Positions 1 through 5,907 of a stretch of DNA of 7,339 nucleotides are shown here, one piece after another (the first letter of the stretch is position 1; the number at the start of each line of letters is the position of its first letter). Origin of the DNA: JBAZOY01 sp041648505 (lineage in GTDB: Bacteria > Desulfobacterota > Syntrophia > Syntrophales > CG2-30-49-12); the NCBI GenBank assembly GCA_041648505.1, contig JBAZOY010000097.1:1-7339 (forward strand), given 5' to 3'. A program made the position numbers and the translations under genes. The notes under the pieces are model-generated. The model was not told the origin of the DNA, searched no databases, and worked only from the letters and a program-made list of their open reading frames with translations.

Positions 1-369
1 CAGCCGGACCGGATCAGGCTTCTTTTTGTAGATGATGAGAAAGATTTTGTTGATGTTATCGCCAAAAGACTCTCAAAGAAAGGTTTCGATGTGACGAAAG
101 CATTTTCGGGTCCGGAGGCGCTTCAGGCCATGCGTAAAGCTGATTTTGATATAGTTGTTCTTGATCTGAAAATGGAAGAGATGGACGGGATTGAGGTCCT
201 TAAAATTCTCGGGAAAATGGCGCCCGGCCTTCCAGTAATAATTCTGACCGGACACGGGTCTGAAACATCAGCAAGGGAGGGCGTTAAATGTGGCGCCATG
301 GAATATCTGACAAAGCCATGTGATTTTGAAGAACTTGTCGGAAAAATTGAACAGGTTCTTGAAAGATAA
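1..369 (+). CDS. Single-domain response regulator (CheY-like receiver), 5' end cut by window
   Basis: The reading frame is open from base 1 to the TAA at 367-369 and gives 122 visible residues. Only a few N-terminal residues are probably missing, since the first beta strand (RLLFVDDE) starts at visible residue 6. It is a complete receiver fold: acidic pair D11-D12, phosphoacceptor D55 in VVLDLKMEEMDG, conserved T83 in ILTGHGS and K105 in LTKPCDF. It ends about 15 residues after the lysine, so there is no output domain. Such stand-alone receivers act by protein-protein contact or as phosphorelay intermediates. A GTG at 91 is internal to the domain and is not the start. The stop codon overlaps the ribosome binding site of the next receiver gene, which indicates co-transcription and probable translational coupling. 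The family call is firm; the partner, most likely the kinase at 809-2470, is inferred from position. Confidence 0.93.
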   Translation, partial: QPDRIRLLFVDDEKDFVDVIAKRLSKKGFDVTKAFSGPEALQAMRKADFDIVVLDLKMEEMDGIEVLKILGKMAPGLPVIILTGHGSETSAREGVKCGAMEYLTKPCDFEELVGKIEQVLER

Positions 370-381
370 GGAGGTGGTACA

Positions 382-807
382 GTGGATGAATTCAGTGTCC
401 TGCTCGTAGACGATGAAAGAGAGTTTTTAGAAACATTGCTGAAAAGACTGCTGAAGCGAAGGGTAAAAGTAACAGGCGTCGACAGCGGTGAAGAGGCATT
501 AAAGATTCTCAAAGAGACTCCGCCCGATGTCGTGGTCCTCGATGTAAGGATGCAGGGCATGGACGGCTTACAGACATTGAGGGAAATCAAAAAGATAAGA
601 CCATTGGTGGAAGTGATAATGCTTACAGGACATGCCAATCTGGAGGTAGCCGTAGAAGGGATGGAAGCGGGAGCCTTTGATTACCTGATGAAACCGACCG
701 ATGTTGACGAATTGTTATATAAACTTGAAGACGCTTTCAAACGGAAAAAAATTCAGGAGCAGAAAATAAGGCGTCTGGAAGAAGAGAAGGGATCGGAAAG
801 GGGCTGA
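382..807 (+). CDS. Single-domain response regulator (CheY-like receiver)
   Basis: This is a 141-residue receiver starting at GTG. The start is supported by a near-perfect Shine-Dalgarno AAGGAGGTG at 368-376, five bases upstream, which overlaps the stop of the previous gene. Receiver residues are all present: D10-D11, phosphoacceptor D54 (VVVLDVRMQGMDG), T82 in MLTGHA and K104 in YLMKP. After the receiver, residues 115-141 form a charged, probably helical tail rich in K, E and R (KRKKIQEQKIRRLEEEK) with no recognisable output domain. The tail could be a coiled coil or docking helix. The kinase gene begins 1 nt after the stop, so the two are almost certainly translated from one message and this is the best candidate cognate receiver. 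Function beyond phosphotransfer is unknown. Confidence 0.95.
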   Translation: MDEFSVLLVDDEREFLETLLKRLLKRRVKVTGVDSGEEALKILKETPPDVVVLDVRMQGMDGLQTLREIKKIRPLVEVIMLTGHANLEVAVEGMEAGAFDYLMKPTDVDELLYKLEDAFKRKKIQEQKIRRLEEEKGSERG

Positions 808-808
808 T

Positions 809-2470
809 ATGAAAAGACGGATATATGCAAACCTTCAGAATAAAATCATCTTCATCACTCTGCTGGTTTCATTCATACCTCTCATCTCTCTCAGTGTTAT
901 AATTTACTACCAGTTTGCCCAGGTTTTCAGGAATAAAATTGAGGAACAGATCGAATACCGCGCCAGGGTCCAAAGTAATGCAATAGAACTTTTCCTGAAG
1001 GAACGGACCGCCATTTTATTGGCGATGGCCGATACTTATGCTTTTGATTACCTGGCAGAGAAGAACAACTTAGAAAGAATTTTTCAGATAATGAATCACC
1101 GGGTCGGCGGTTTCATTGATCTTGGCCTGATTGACAGCGCCGGCCGTCACGTCGCTTACACAGGCCCTTATAACCTTATTAATCTGAACTATTATTCCCA
1201 ACCGTGGTTCCGTGAGGTTGAAAGCAAGGGCATTTACATCAGCGATATTTTCATGGGTTACAGGCGGGTGCCTCATTTCATTATCGCTCTCCAGCGTCAG
1301 GAGAATAACAGAAGATGGATACTGAGGGCAACCATAGACTCTGATGTTTTTGAAAATCTCGTCCGTGCGGCACAGGTTGGAAAAACAGGCGATGCTTTTA
1401 TCATCAACAAGGAGGGCTTTTATCAGACACACCTGCGTTTTGACGGTGAAATTCTCTCCAAATCACATCTGGACCCCACTGTCTTCGGAGAGGGAACAAC
1501 AGTACTGGAAAGGGCAGACAAGGACGGCAAGAAGATATTCTATGCTGGGAGCTGGCTGAAAAAGAACAGCTGGCTTCTGGTAATAAGCCAGGATGCGTCG
1601 GAAGAGATGACCAAGCTGTTCAAAACGAAAAGGATAGAGATTATTATAGTTGCCTCGGGTTGTTTGATGATCATCCTCACGACTATCTTTACCACACACC
1701 TGACAATAAGGCGCCTGAAAACGGCGGACAGGAAGATGAACGAATTGAACGCGCAACTCGTCCATTCGGACAAACTGGCTGCTCTGGGCAAGATGGCCGC
1801 CGGTGTTGCCCACGAAATCAACAATCCCCTTGCCGTGATTGCCGAAAAAACAGGCTGGATGGAGGATCTCCTGACAGAGGAGGATTTTCAGAAGAGTCAG
1901 CATTTTGAGGAGTATAAAAAATCGCTCGGAAAGATAGAGGAACACGTCGAGAGGGCAAGAAAAGTAATCCACGGCATGCTTGGATTTGCCCGCAGGATGG
2001 AGCCGCATCTGGAGGATGTGGAAATAAACAGAGTCTTGAATGAAACAATAACTTTTCTGGATAGTTATGCAAAGACAAATAACATTATAATAGAAAAAGA
2101 CCTGATGCCTGATCTCCCCATCATAGCCAGCGACCGCGCCGAGCTCCAGCAGGTGTTTTTGAACCTGCTAACCAATGCTGTTGATGTGATAGGCAAGGAT
2201 GGAAAAATTTTTCTGACCAGCCGCAGGATCGATTCAGAGATTGCAGTTAGTGTAAGAGACAACGGCCCCGGGATTCCCAAAGAATATCAGTCCCGGGTTT
2301 TTGAACCCTTTTTCACCACAAACCAGTCAGGCAAGGGAACGGGGCTCGGTCTGTCGGTTACCTATACCATTGTCCGTAACATGGGAGGAACTATCGCTCT
2401 CGACAGCGAAGAAGGGAAAGGGACAACTTTCACCGTACGTTTACCCATTGTCGTTCCAGAAAAGAAGTAA
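809..2470 (+). CDS. Membrane sensor histidine kinase with periplasmic Cache-type domain
   Basis: The protein has 553 residues and its ATG lies 1 nt after the preceding stop, with AAAGGGG at 797-803 as ribosome binding site. In order: a short basic N-terminus, membrane helix at about 13-34, a large extracytoplasmic region at about 35-275, membrane helix at about 277-297, a short helical linker, dimerisation/phosphoacceptor domain, and ATPase domain. The periplasmic part has hallmarks of a double-Cache (dCache_1) ligand sensor: a YYSQPWF and ISDIF stretch near 128-148 and VGKTGDAFIINKEG at 190-203. No HAMP domain is obvious between helix 2 and the H-box. Catalytic motifs are intact: H335 in AGVAHEINNPL, N-box around N452-N456 (NLLTNAVDV), G1 DNGPGIP at 484-490, F-box FEPFFTT at 498-504 and G2 GKGTGLGLS at 508-516. 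It should autophosphorylate and pass phosphate to adjacent receivers. The ligand cannot be read from the sequence; Cache domains usually bind small organic acids, amino acids or similar metabolites. Confidence 0.96.
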   Translation: MKRRIYANLQNKIIFITLLVSFIPLISLSVIIYYQFAQVFRNKIEEQIEYRARVQSNAIELFLKERTAILLAMADTYAFDYLAEKNNLERIFQIMNHRVGGFIDLGLIDSAGRHVAYTGPYNLINLNYYSQPWFREVESKGIYISDIFMGYRRVPHFIIALQRQENNRRWILRATIDSDVFENLVRAAQVGKTGDAFIINKEGFYQTHLRFDGEILSKSHLDPTVFGEGTTVLERADKDGKKIFYAGSWLKKNSWLLVISQDASEEMTKLFKTKRIEIIIVASGCLMIILTTIFTTHLTIRRLKTADRKMNELNAQLVHSDKLAALGKMAAGVAHEINNPLAVIAEKTGWMEDLLTEEDFQKSQHFEEYKKSLGKIEEHVERARKVIHGMLGFARRMEPHLEDVEINRVLNETITFLDSYAKTNNIIIEKDLMPDLPIIASDRAELQQVFLNLLTNAVDVIGKDGKIFLTSRRIDSEIAVSVRDNGPGIPKEYQSRVFEPFFTTNQSGKGTGLGLSVTYTIVRNMGGTIALDSEEGKGTTFTVRLPIVVPEKK

Positions 2471-2487
2471 CAGCAAAGGGGGTTAAG

Positions 2488-2931
2488 ATGAGCTCCTTCC
2501 GGGTTTTGGTCGTAGATGATGAATCGGATTTTGTAGAAACTATTGTCAACCGCTTGCATAAAAGGAAAGTTGAGGCAATTGGTGTTCCCAGCGGAGAGGC
2601 CGCCATGGAACTGATTAAAGAAAAACCATTCGATGTTGTTTTACTGGATATCAAGATGCCGGGCGGTATGGATGGCATCGAAGTGCTGAGGGAAATCAAA
2701 AAGATTCAGCCTTTGACCGAGGTGGTTCTGCTTACCGGACATGCCTCTGTGGAAACCAGCGTTGAAGGGTTGAAGTTGGGCGCCTTTGATTACCTGTTAA
2801 AACCGGTAAAATTTGCGGAACTCCTGGAGAAACTGGTTGCCGCTTTTGAAAAAAAGAACGCTCAGGAACAAAAGATTCGCGGCGCAAAGATCCAGGGGAT
2901 AATACGCATTCCCGGCAGCGGTTTTGAGTAG
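2488..2931 (+). CDS. Single-domain response regulator (CheY-like receiver) with short tail
   Basis: This is a 147-residue receiver with ATG 17 nt after the kinase stop and a strong AAAGGGGGTT ribosome binding site from 2476. Receiver residues: D10-D11, phosphoacceptor D54 (LLDIKMPGG), T83 in LLTGHAS and K105 in YLLKP. It carries one extra glycine after the phosphoacceptor loop (MPGGMDG instead of the MPGMDG type seen in the receiver at 7008). The C-terminal tail, about 120-147, begins with the same EQKIR motif as the receiver at 382-807 and then diverges (ending GSGFE). No output domain follows. The strong similarity to the receivers at 382 and 7008 suggests duplication within this signalling array. 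It closes the tight gene group, and a 159-nt gap separates it from the stress protein gene. Confidence 0.95.
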   Translation: MSSFRVLVVDDESDFVETIVNRLHKRKVEAIGVPSGEAAMELIKEKPFDVVLLDIKMPGGMDGIEVLREIKKIQPLTEVVLLTGHASVETSVEGLKLGAFDYLLKPVKFAELLEKLVAAFEKKNAQEQKIRGAKIQGIIRIPGSGFE

Positions 2932-3090
2932 AAGAAGAAAAAACAGCAGCAAGGCGGCCATGCAAATACTAAGGATACTGATTGTAATGATATCTATGAA
3001 ATATTAACTATGGGGAACAAAAGGATCTGCCGGGCAGTAATCATAAGCCCTGACGGTCACTTTCCCGCTTAACAGGAACAGGAGGTTTTT
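2932..3090. other. Intergenic leader between receiver array and stress-protein gene
   Basis: This 159-nt non-coding stretch separates the two gene groups. It begins purine- and A-rich (2932-2945), becomes AT-rich around 2980-3010, and ends in the ribosome binding site of the next gene. The AT-rich part is the likely promoter region for the stress/permease module, but I see no -35/-10 pair with proper spacing and no sigma-54 type GG-N10-GC site. A weak GGGC/GCCC stem can be drawn around 3030-3050 but has no T-run, so I do not call a terminator. Whether the two groups are separate transcription units remains open. Confidence 0.4.
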
Positions 3091-3504
3091 ATGAAGGTAC
3101 TGGTAGCAACAGATGGTTCAGTACATTCCATGAAGGCGGTCTCGCGTGCCATGGAACTGGCCGAGAAGGAAGGGGCAAAAATCACCCTCATGTCGGTGGC
3201 TTATTTTTCCAAAAGCGACTTTGATGACATGCCGCCAAGTATCCAGGAGAAACTGGAAAAACATGCAAAAGAGGTACTGAACAGTGCAAAGGCCATATTT
3301 GAAGGAAAGGGAATCAAGGTCGATACCATTCTTGAGACAGGTGTTGTGCCGGCAAACAATATTATAAGGAGAGCAAAAGAGGACAAATTCGACCTCATCC
3401 TTATGGGAAGAACTGGCCTCACCGGTCTTGAGCGGGCTATGACAGGCAGCACAGCGGCCAAGGTGGTGGCACATGCCCCATGCAGTGTAAGCATAATCCA
3501 ATAA
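3091..3504 (+). CDS. Universal stress protein, UspA family, ATP-binding type
   Basis: The 137-residue protein has the length of a single-domain Usp. ATG follows an AGGAGG ribosome binding site at 3080-3085. The N-terminal strand MKVLVATDGS contains the family D8 position. The C-terminal nucleotide-binding motif G-2X-G-9X-G-S/T is complete: G106-RT-G109-LTGLERAMT-G119-S120, followed by the last strand CSVSIIQ. This places it in the ATP-binding rather than the UspA-like non-binding branch. It is cytosolic with no membrane segment. Usp proteins are dimeric stress or signalling factors. Fused or adjacent Usp domains often accompany transporters, where they may gate transport by nucleotide state, which fits the permease two genes downstream. 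The next gene starts 18 nt after the stop, so they are probably co-transcribed. The link to the transporter is inference. Confidence 0.95.
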   Translation: MKVLVATDGSVHSMKAVSRAMELAEKEGAKITLMSVAYFSKSDFDDMPPSIQEKLEKHAKEVLNSAKAIFEGKGIKVDTILETGVVPANNIIRRAKEDKFDLILMGRTGLTGLERAMTGSTAAKVVAHAPCSVSIIQ

Positions 3505-3522
3505 GCAAAGGAGATTAACAAA

Positions 3523-3819
3523 ATGTATAAATTGTGGACAAAACTGACAGGAGTAGCGGCCGCGGCAATGCTGATGATGCCGGATGTTGTTCTGGCTGCA
3601 GGAGAAAAGGCTTCCCTCCTTGTGATTGTGGCCGATACCCGCAAACTGTCCGGCTGGGAAGCATGGTTTGCCAATCTTTACAATGAGAGTCATTTATACT
3701 TTACAATTGTCACTGTTGTAACCATTCCAATCGTCGGGGTGCTTCTTGGTCTTCTGGCAGACCTGGTTATGACACGTATAGGCATTGATCTGAAATCAAG
3801 GGAATTGTCCGAACATTAA
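3523..3819 (+). CDS. Small exported membrane protein upstream of TauE/SafE permease
   Basis: The 98-residue protein starts at ATG, with AAAGGAGA at 3507-3514 eight bases upstream. Residues 1-25 look like a cleavable signal peptide: basic start (K3, K7), an Ala-rich core, and a VLA-AG cleavage site after about A25. A short exported segment, about 26-57, is rich in aromatics (W45, W48, F49, Y53, H57). One strong membrane helix follows at about 58-82, then a short charged tail (RIGIDLKSRELSEH). A mature one-helix protein of about 70 residues suggests an accessory subunit rather than an enzyme. I recall, without being able to check, a family of small proteins named after DVU0150 in the same position next to TauE-type permeases in sulfate reducers. 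The gene lies between the stress protein and permease genes, so a partner role for the permease is plausible but unproven. Confidence 0.85.
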   Translation: MYKLWTKLTGVAAAAMLMMPDVVLAAGEKASLLVIVADTRKLSGWEAWFANLYNESHLYFTIVTVVTIPIVGVLLGLLADLVMTRIGIDLKSRELSEH

Positions 3820-3861
3820 GCCGTCGTTCAAAAATAATCGTAACATTGAAATGCCGTAACC

Positions 3862-3904
3862 GGCATAAGGAGCCGTAAGCCGTGACAGGCATAAGGAGCC
3901 GTAA
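3862..3904. repeat. Short tandem repeat (17-bp unit, 26-bp period) upstream of the permease gene
   Basis: GGCATAAGGAGCCGTAA occurs at 3862-3878 and again, identical, at 3888-3904. Additional GCCGTAAC or GCCGTGAC words lie at 3853-3860, 3879-3886 and 3898-3905, so the whole 3853-3905 stretch is built from variants of one word. It lies in the 183-nt gap between the small membrane protein and the permease. Each unit contains an AAGGAG ribosome-binding-like core. It may be a replication-slippage duplication or a regulator site array. Nothing in the sequence decides this. Confidence 0.7.
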
Positions 3905-4002
3905 CAAAATGGTCAGAAATGTAATGGTTATTTCGTAACGGCCCCTAAGATTTCCACCAGTTAAAAAGTTTTGATTTTAAAATAACATCAGGAGGATAAA
4001 TT

Positions 4003-5058
4003 ATGGATTGGTTATATGTTTTAATGCCCATTTCGGGAGTTACAGTATTCTGGCCGGGTCTGGTTATCCTTGGAATCGGGGTCGGAATAATCGGCGGTTT
4101 TTTTGGTATGGGCGGTGCCTGGATGGTGACGCCGGGGCTCAACATCCTCGGTTTCCCCATGGCTTTCGCCATCGGAACCGATATCGCCCACATGGCGGGA
4201 AAGTCTCTCATTTCCACCATGCGGCATGGGAGGTTCGGAAATGTAGATTACCGGCTGGGGACTATTATGATAGTCGGCACCATAGCCGGGTTTGAGTGCG
4301 GCGCCCAGATGATCATGTGGCTGGAACGCATCGGGAAGGTGGAATTCATAGTCCGCTGGATGTACGTTGTGCTTCTTATACTTATCGCATGGATGGTCTT
4401 TGCCGACGTGGCAAAGAAGAGAAAAAAGGAAAAAGAGGCAAAGGCAAAAGGTCTGGATGTGGATAAACTGTCCACAGGTATTGAATGGCACAAGACCTTC
4501 CATAAGCTTAAAATACCCCCGATGGTGCATTTCAAGGCAGCAGGATTTACCTGTTCCGCCTGGTTACCCATCTTTATCAGCTTTGTTACCGGCTGGCTGG
4601 CAGGTATCCTGGGCATCGGAGGAGGCCTTATACGTATGCCGGCACTTATCTATTTTATCGGTTGTCCCACCCACATAGCTGTCGGGACAGACCTCTTTGA
4701 AGTTATGATATCAGGCCTTTACGGAGCCGGCACATATACTTTCAAGGGCAGAACCGAGCTGGTCGCCGCCCTTATAATGCTGTGCGGCGCAGCCATGGGA
4801 GCTCAGGTAGGGACAGTGGCAACCAAGTATATCAAAGGGTATGGAATCCGTATCGCCTTCGGAATTGCAGTCGTAGGCTGCTGTATTTCCGTTATCATGA
4901 AACTTATTCCAAGGTATATTGACGGAACCAAATACATTATGGATATTTCTTCAACCATTCTCATACTTGGACTTGTGACTTCTCTGTCTATCTATATTTT
5001 GGTCAAAATGATACAGGGTGCAAAGCAGGAAGTCGCCGCAAAAAAAGGGAGGGCTTAG
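4003..5058 (+). CDS. TauE/SafE family permease (putative sulfite/organosulfonate or other anion exporter)
   Basis: The protein has 351 residues. ATG is preceded by AGGAGGAT from 3990. It is very hydrophobic, with roughly eight membrane helices in two halves. Each half starts with the glycine-rich signature of the family: GIIGGFFGMGGAWMVTPG near 29-46 and GWLAGILGIGGGLIRMPAL near 197-215. These inverted-repeat motifs place it in the TauE/SafE (PF01925) type. The halves are joined by a hydrophilic loop at about 136-182 with a very basic patch (KKRKKEKEAKAKG, 138-150), expected on the cytoplasmic side, which makes the protein longer than common family members of 250-300 residues. Family members are linked to export of sulfite, sulfoacetate or other organic anions, but substrates vary widely. 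The gene is flanked by a small membrane protein and a lipoprotein gene that begins 1 nt after its stop, suggesting an envelope complex. Family call is firm; the substrate is not known. Confidence 0.93.
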   Translation: MDWLYVLMPISGVTVFWPGLVILGIGVGIIGGFFGMGGAWMVTPGLNILGFPMAFAIGTDIAHMAGKSLISTMRHGRFGNVDYRLGTIMIVGTIAGFECGAQMIMWLERIGKVEFIVRWMYVVLLILIAWMVFADVAKKRKKEKEAKAKGLDVDKLSTGIEWHKTFHKLKIPPMVHFKAAGFTCSAWLPIFISFVTGWLAGILGIGGGLIRMPALIYFIGCPTHIAVGTDLFEVMISGLYGAGTYTFKGRTELVAALIMLCGAAMGAQVGTVATKYIKGYGIRIAFGIAVVGCCISVIMKLIPRYIDGTKYIMDISSTILILGLVTSLSIYILVKMIQGAKQEVAAKKGRA

Positions 5059-5059
5059 C

Positions 5060-5686
5060 ATGAGAAGGCATACTATGATAAAAAAATTTAGCTTGTTTGC
5101 TATACTGACTGTTTTATCCTTTGGGTCTCTCCTTGCCTGCGGAAAACTGGGAAATGTGGATCAGGGGAGGGTTATCGAATTTGACAAGGAAAAAGGAGTG
5201 GTCACTCTTATCAGAGATTTTAAGGCCGACCCAATGAAACCTGACTATACTCATTTGCCGCCTTATACATATGAGATGCCGAAGGATCCGGCGGAAATCG
5301 GGGCTCTTCCTAAAGCAGGAAAACGTATGAAGCTCGATACCGAAAACAAACAGATAGTCATCTTTGATACTGCAACGCAGAACTTCAAGACCATCGACTA
5401 CATTCTGATCTCTCAAGCGGAAAAGGTAAACAGTGATGATCCGCAGGTCTATGACAAGGCAGCGGATAAGCCAAAATCTTTTCCTGTCGTAGACAGGGGA
5501 AAGAAGGCCATTACAGTCTATTCGAAAAGACAGAAAATTCTCACCACCTTCTCTCTCCCTGATGAATACTTCGCGCTTCCGGATAATACCTGGGATTCCG
5601 GTGATGAAGTCCGCATCTATTATAAAACGGAAGGAAAGGCCCGGAGATTTATGAACATCAGCAAGACGGATATTTTCAAGAAATAG
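5060..5686 (+). CDS. Lipoprotein of unknown function (possibly DUF4881 type)
   Basis: The protein has 208 residues. I choose ATG 5060 because it lies 1 nt after the permease stop and 7 nt after GGGAGG (5047-5052). A longer GTG start at 5018 would overlap the permease gene and spoil the signal peptide. Residues 1-26 form a lipoprotein signal: basic MRRHTMIKK, a hydrophobic core, and lipobox LLAC with lipidated C27 followed by G28, so outer-membrane or periplasm-facing anchoring is expected. The mature part is soluble and mainly beta, for example GRVIEFDKEKGVVTLIRD at 36-53 and a C-terminal stretch ending KTDIFKK. From memory the style fits the DUF4881 family described from Desulfovibrio; I cannot confirm this. 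Its tight coupling to the permease suggests a periplasmic partner. The last base of its TAG stop is the first base of the inserted repeat element that follows. Confidence 0.88.
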   Translation: MRRHTMIKKFSLFAILTVLSFGSLLACGKLGNVDQGRVIEFDKEKGVVTLIRDFKADPMKPDYTHLPPYTYEMPKDPAEIGALPKAGKRMKLDTENKQIVIFDTATQNFKTIDYILISQAEKVNSDDPQVYDKAADKPKSFPVVDRGKKAITVYSKRQKILTTFSLPDEYFALPDNTWDSGDEVRIYYKTEGKARRFMNISKTDIFKK

Positions 5687-5881
5687 TTACTGCTCAGGTT
5701 CAAAGTTAAAGGGTTCACGGTTCATGGTTAAACTGATGAACATTGAACTGATTGATGGTATTTACAGGCTTAGTGTCTTCTGTGCGTCGTGTCGTTTATG
5801 ACTTCAGGAAAACATGGGAAGCATGTCCCCGCCGTAGGCAGAATAACCGTGAACCGTGAACCAGACAACCTGAGTAGTTAC
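5686..5881. mobile_element. MITE-like non-autonomous element, copy A (196 bp)
   Basis: This copy shares an 89-bp left arm (5686-5774, 3 mismatches) and an 82-bp right arm (5800-5881, identical) with copy B at 6785-6979, in the same orientation. The terminal inverted repeat is GTTACTGCTCAGGTT (5686-5700) against AACCTGAGTAGTTAC (5867-5881), with 2 mismatches. A second inverted repeat, 5712-5730 against 5844-5862 (GGTTCACGGTTCATGGTTA type), matches 18 of 19. No transposase or convincing gene is inside. Flanking 8-mers AAGAAATA (5678-5685) and AAAGAATA (5883-5890) match 6 of 8, possibly a decayed target duplication. The poorer termini and flanks suggest this insertion is older than copy B. It fills nearly all of the 221-nt gap between the lipoprotein gene and the next gene. 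Confidence 0.85.
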
Positions 5882-5907
5882 TAAAGAATAATGAAAGGAG
5901 ACAGGCT

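Noticed and set aside
123..638. 171-codon antisense open frame over the first two receivers
   Set aside because: It mirrors the codon pattern of the receivers on the other strand, spans two well-supported genes and their junction, and has no recognisable domain.
3467..3484. Sigma-54-like TGGCAC followed by TGCA
   Set aside because: The GG and GC elements are 12 nt apart instead of 10, and the site lies inside the stress protein gene.
3118..3693. 191-codon antisense open frame over the stress protein and small membrane protein genes
   Set aside because: Both sense genes have strong family or signal-peptide evidence and ribosome binding sites. The antisense product has no domain pattern.
5018..5060. 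Longer GTG start for the lipoprotein gene
   Set aside because: It overlaps the permease gene by 41 bases and adds a charged stretch before the signal peptide. ATG 5060 has a well-placed GGGAGG and gives a canonical lipoprotein signal.
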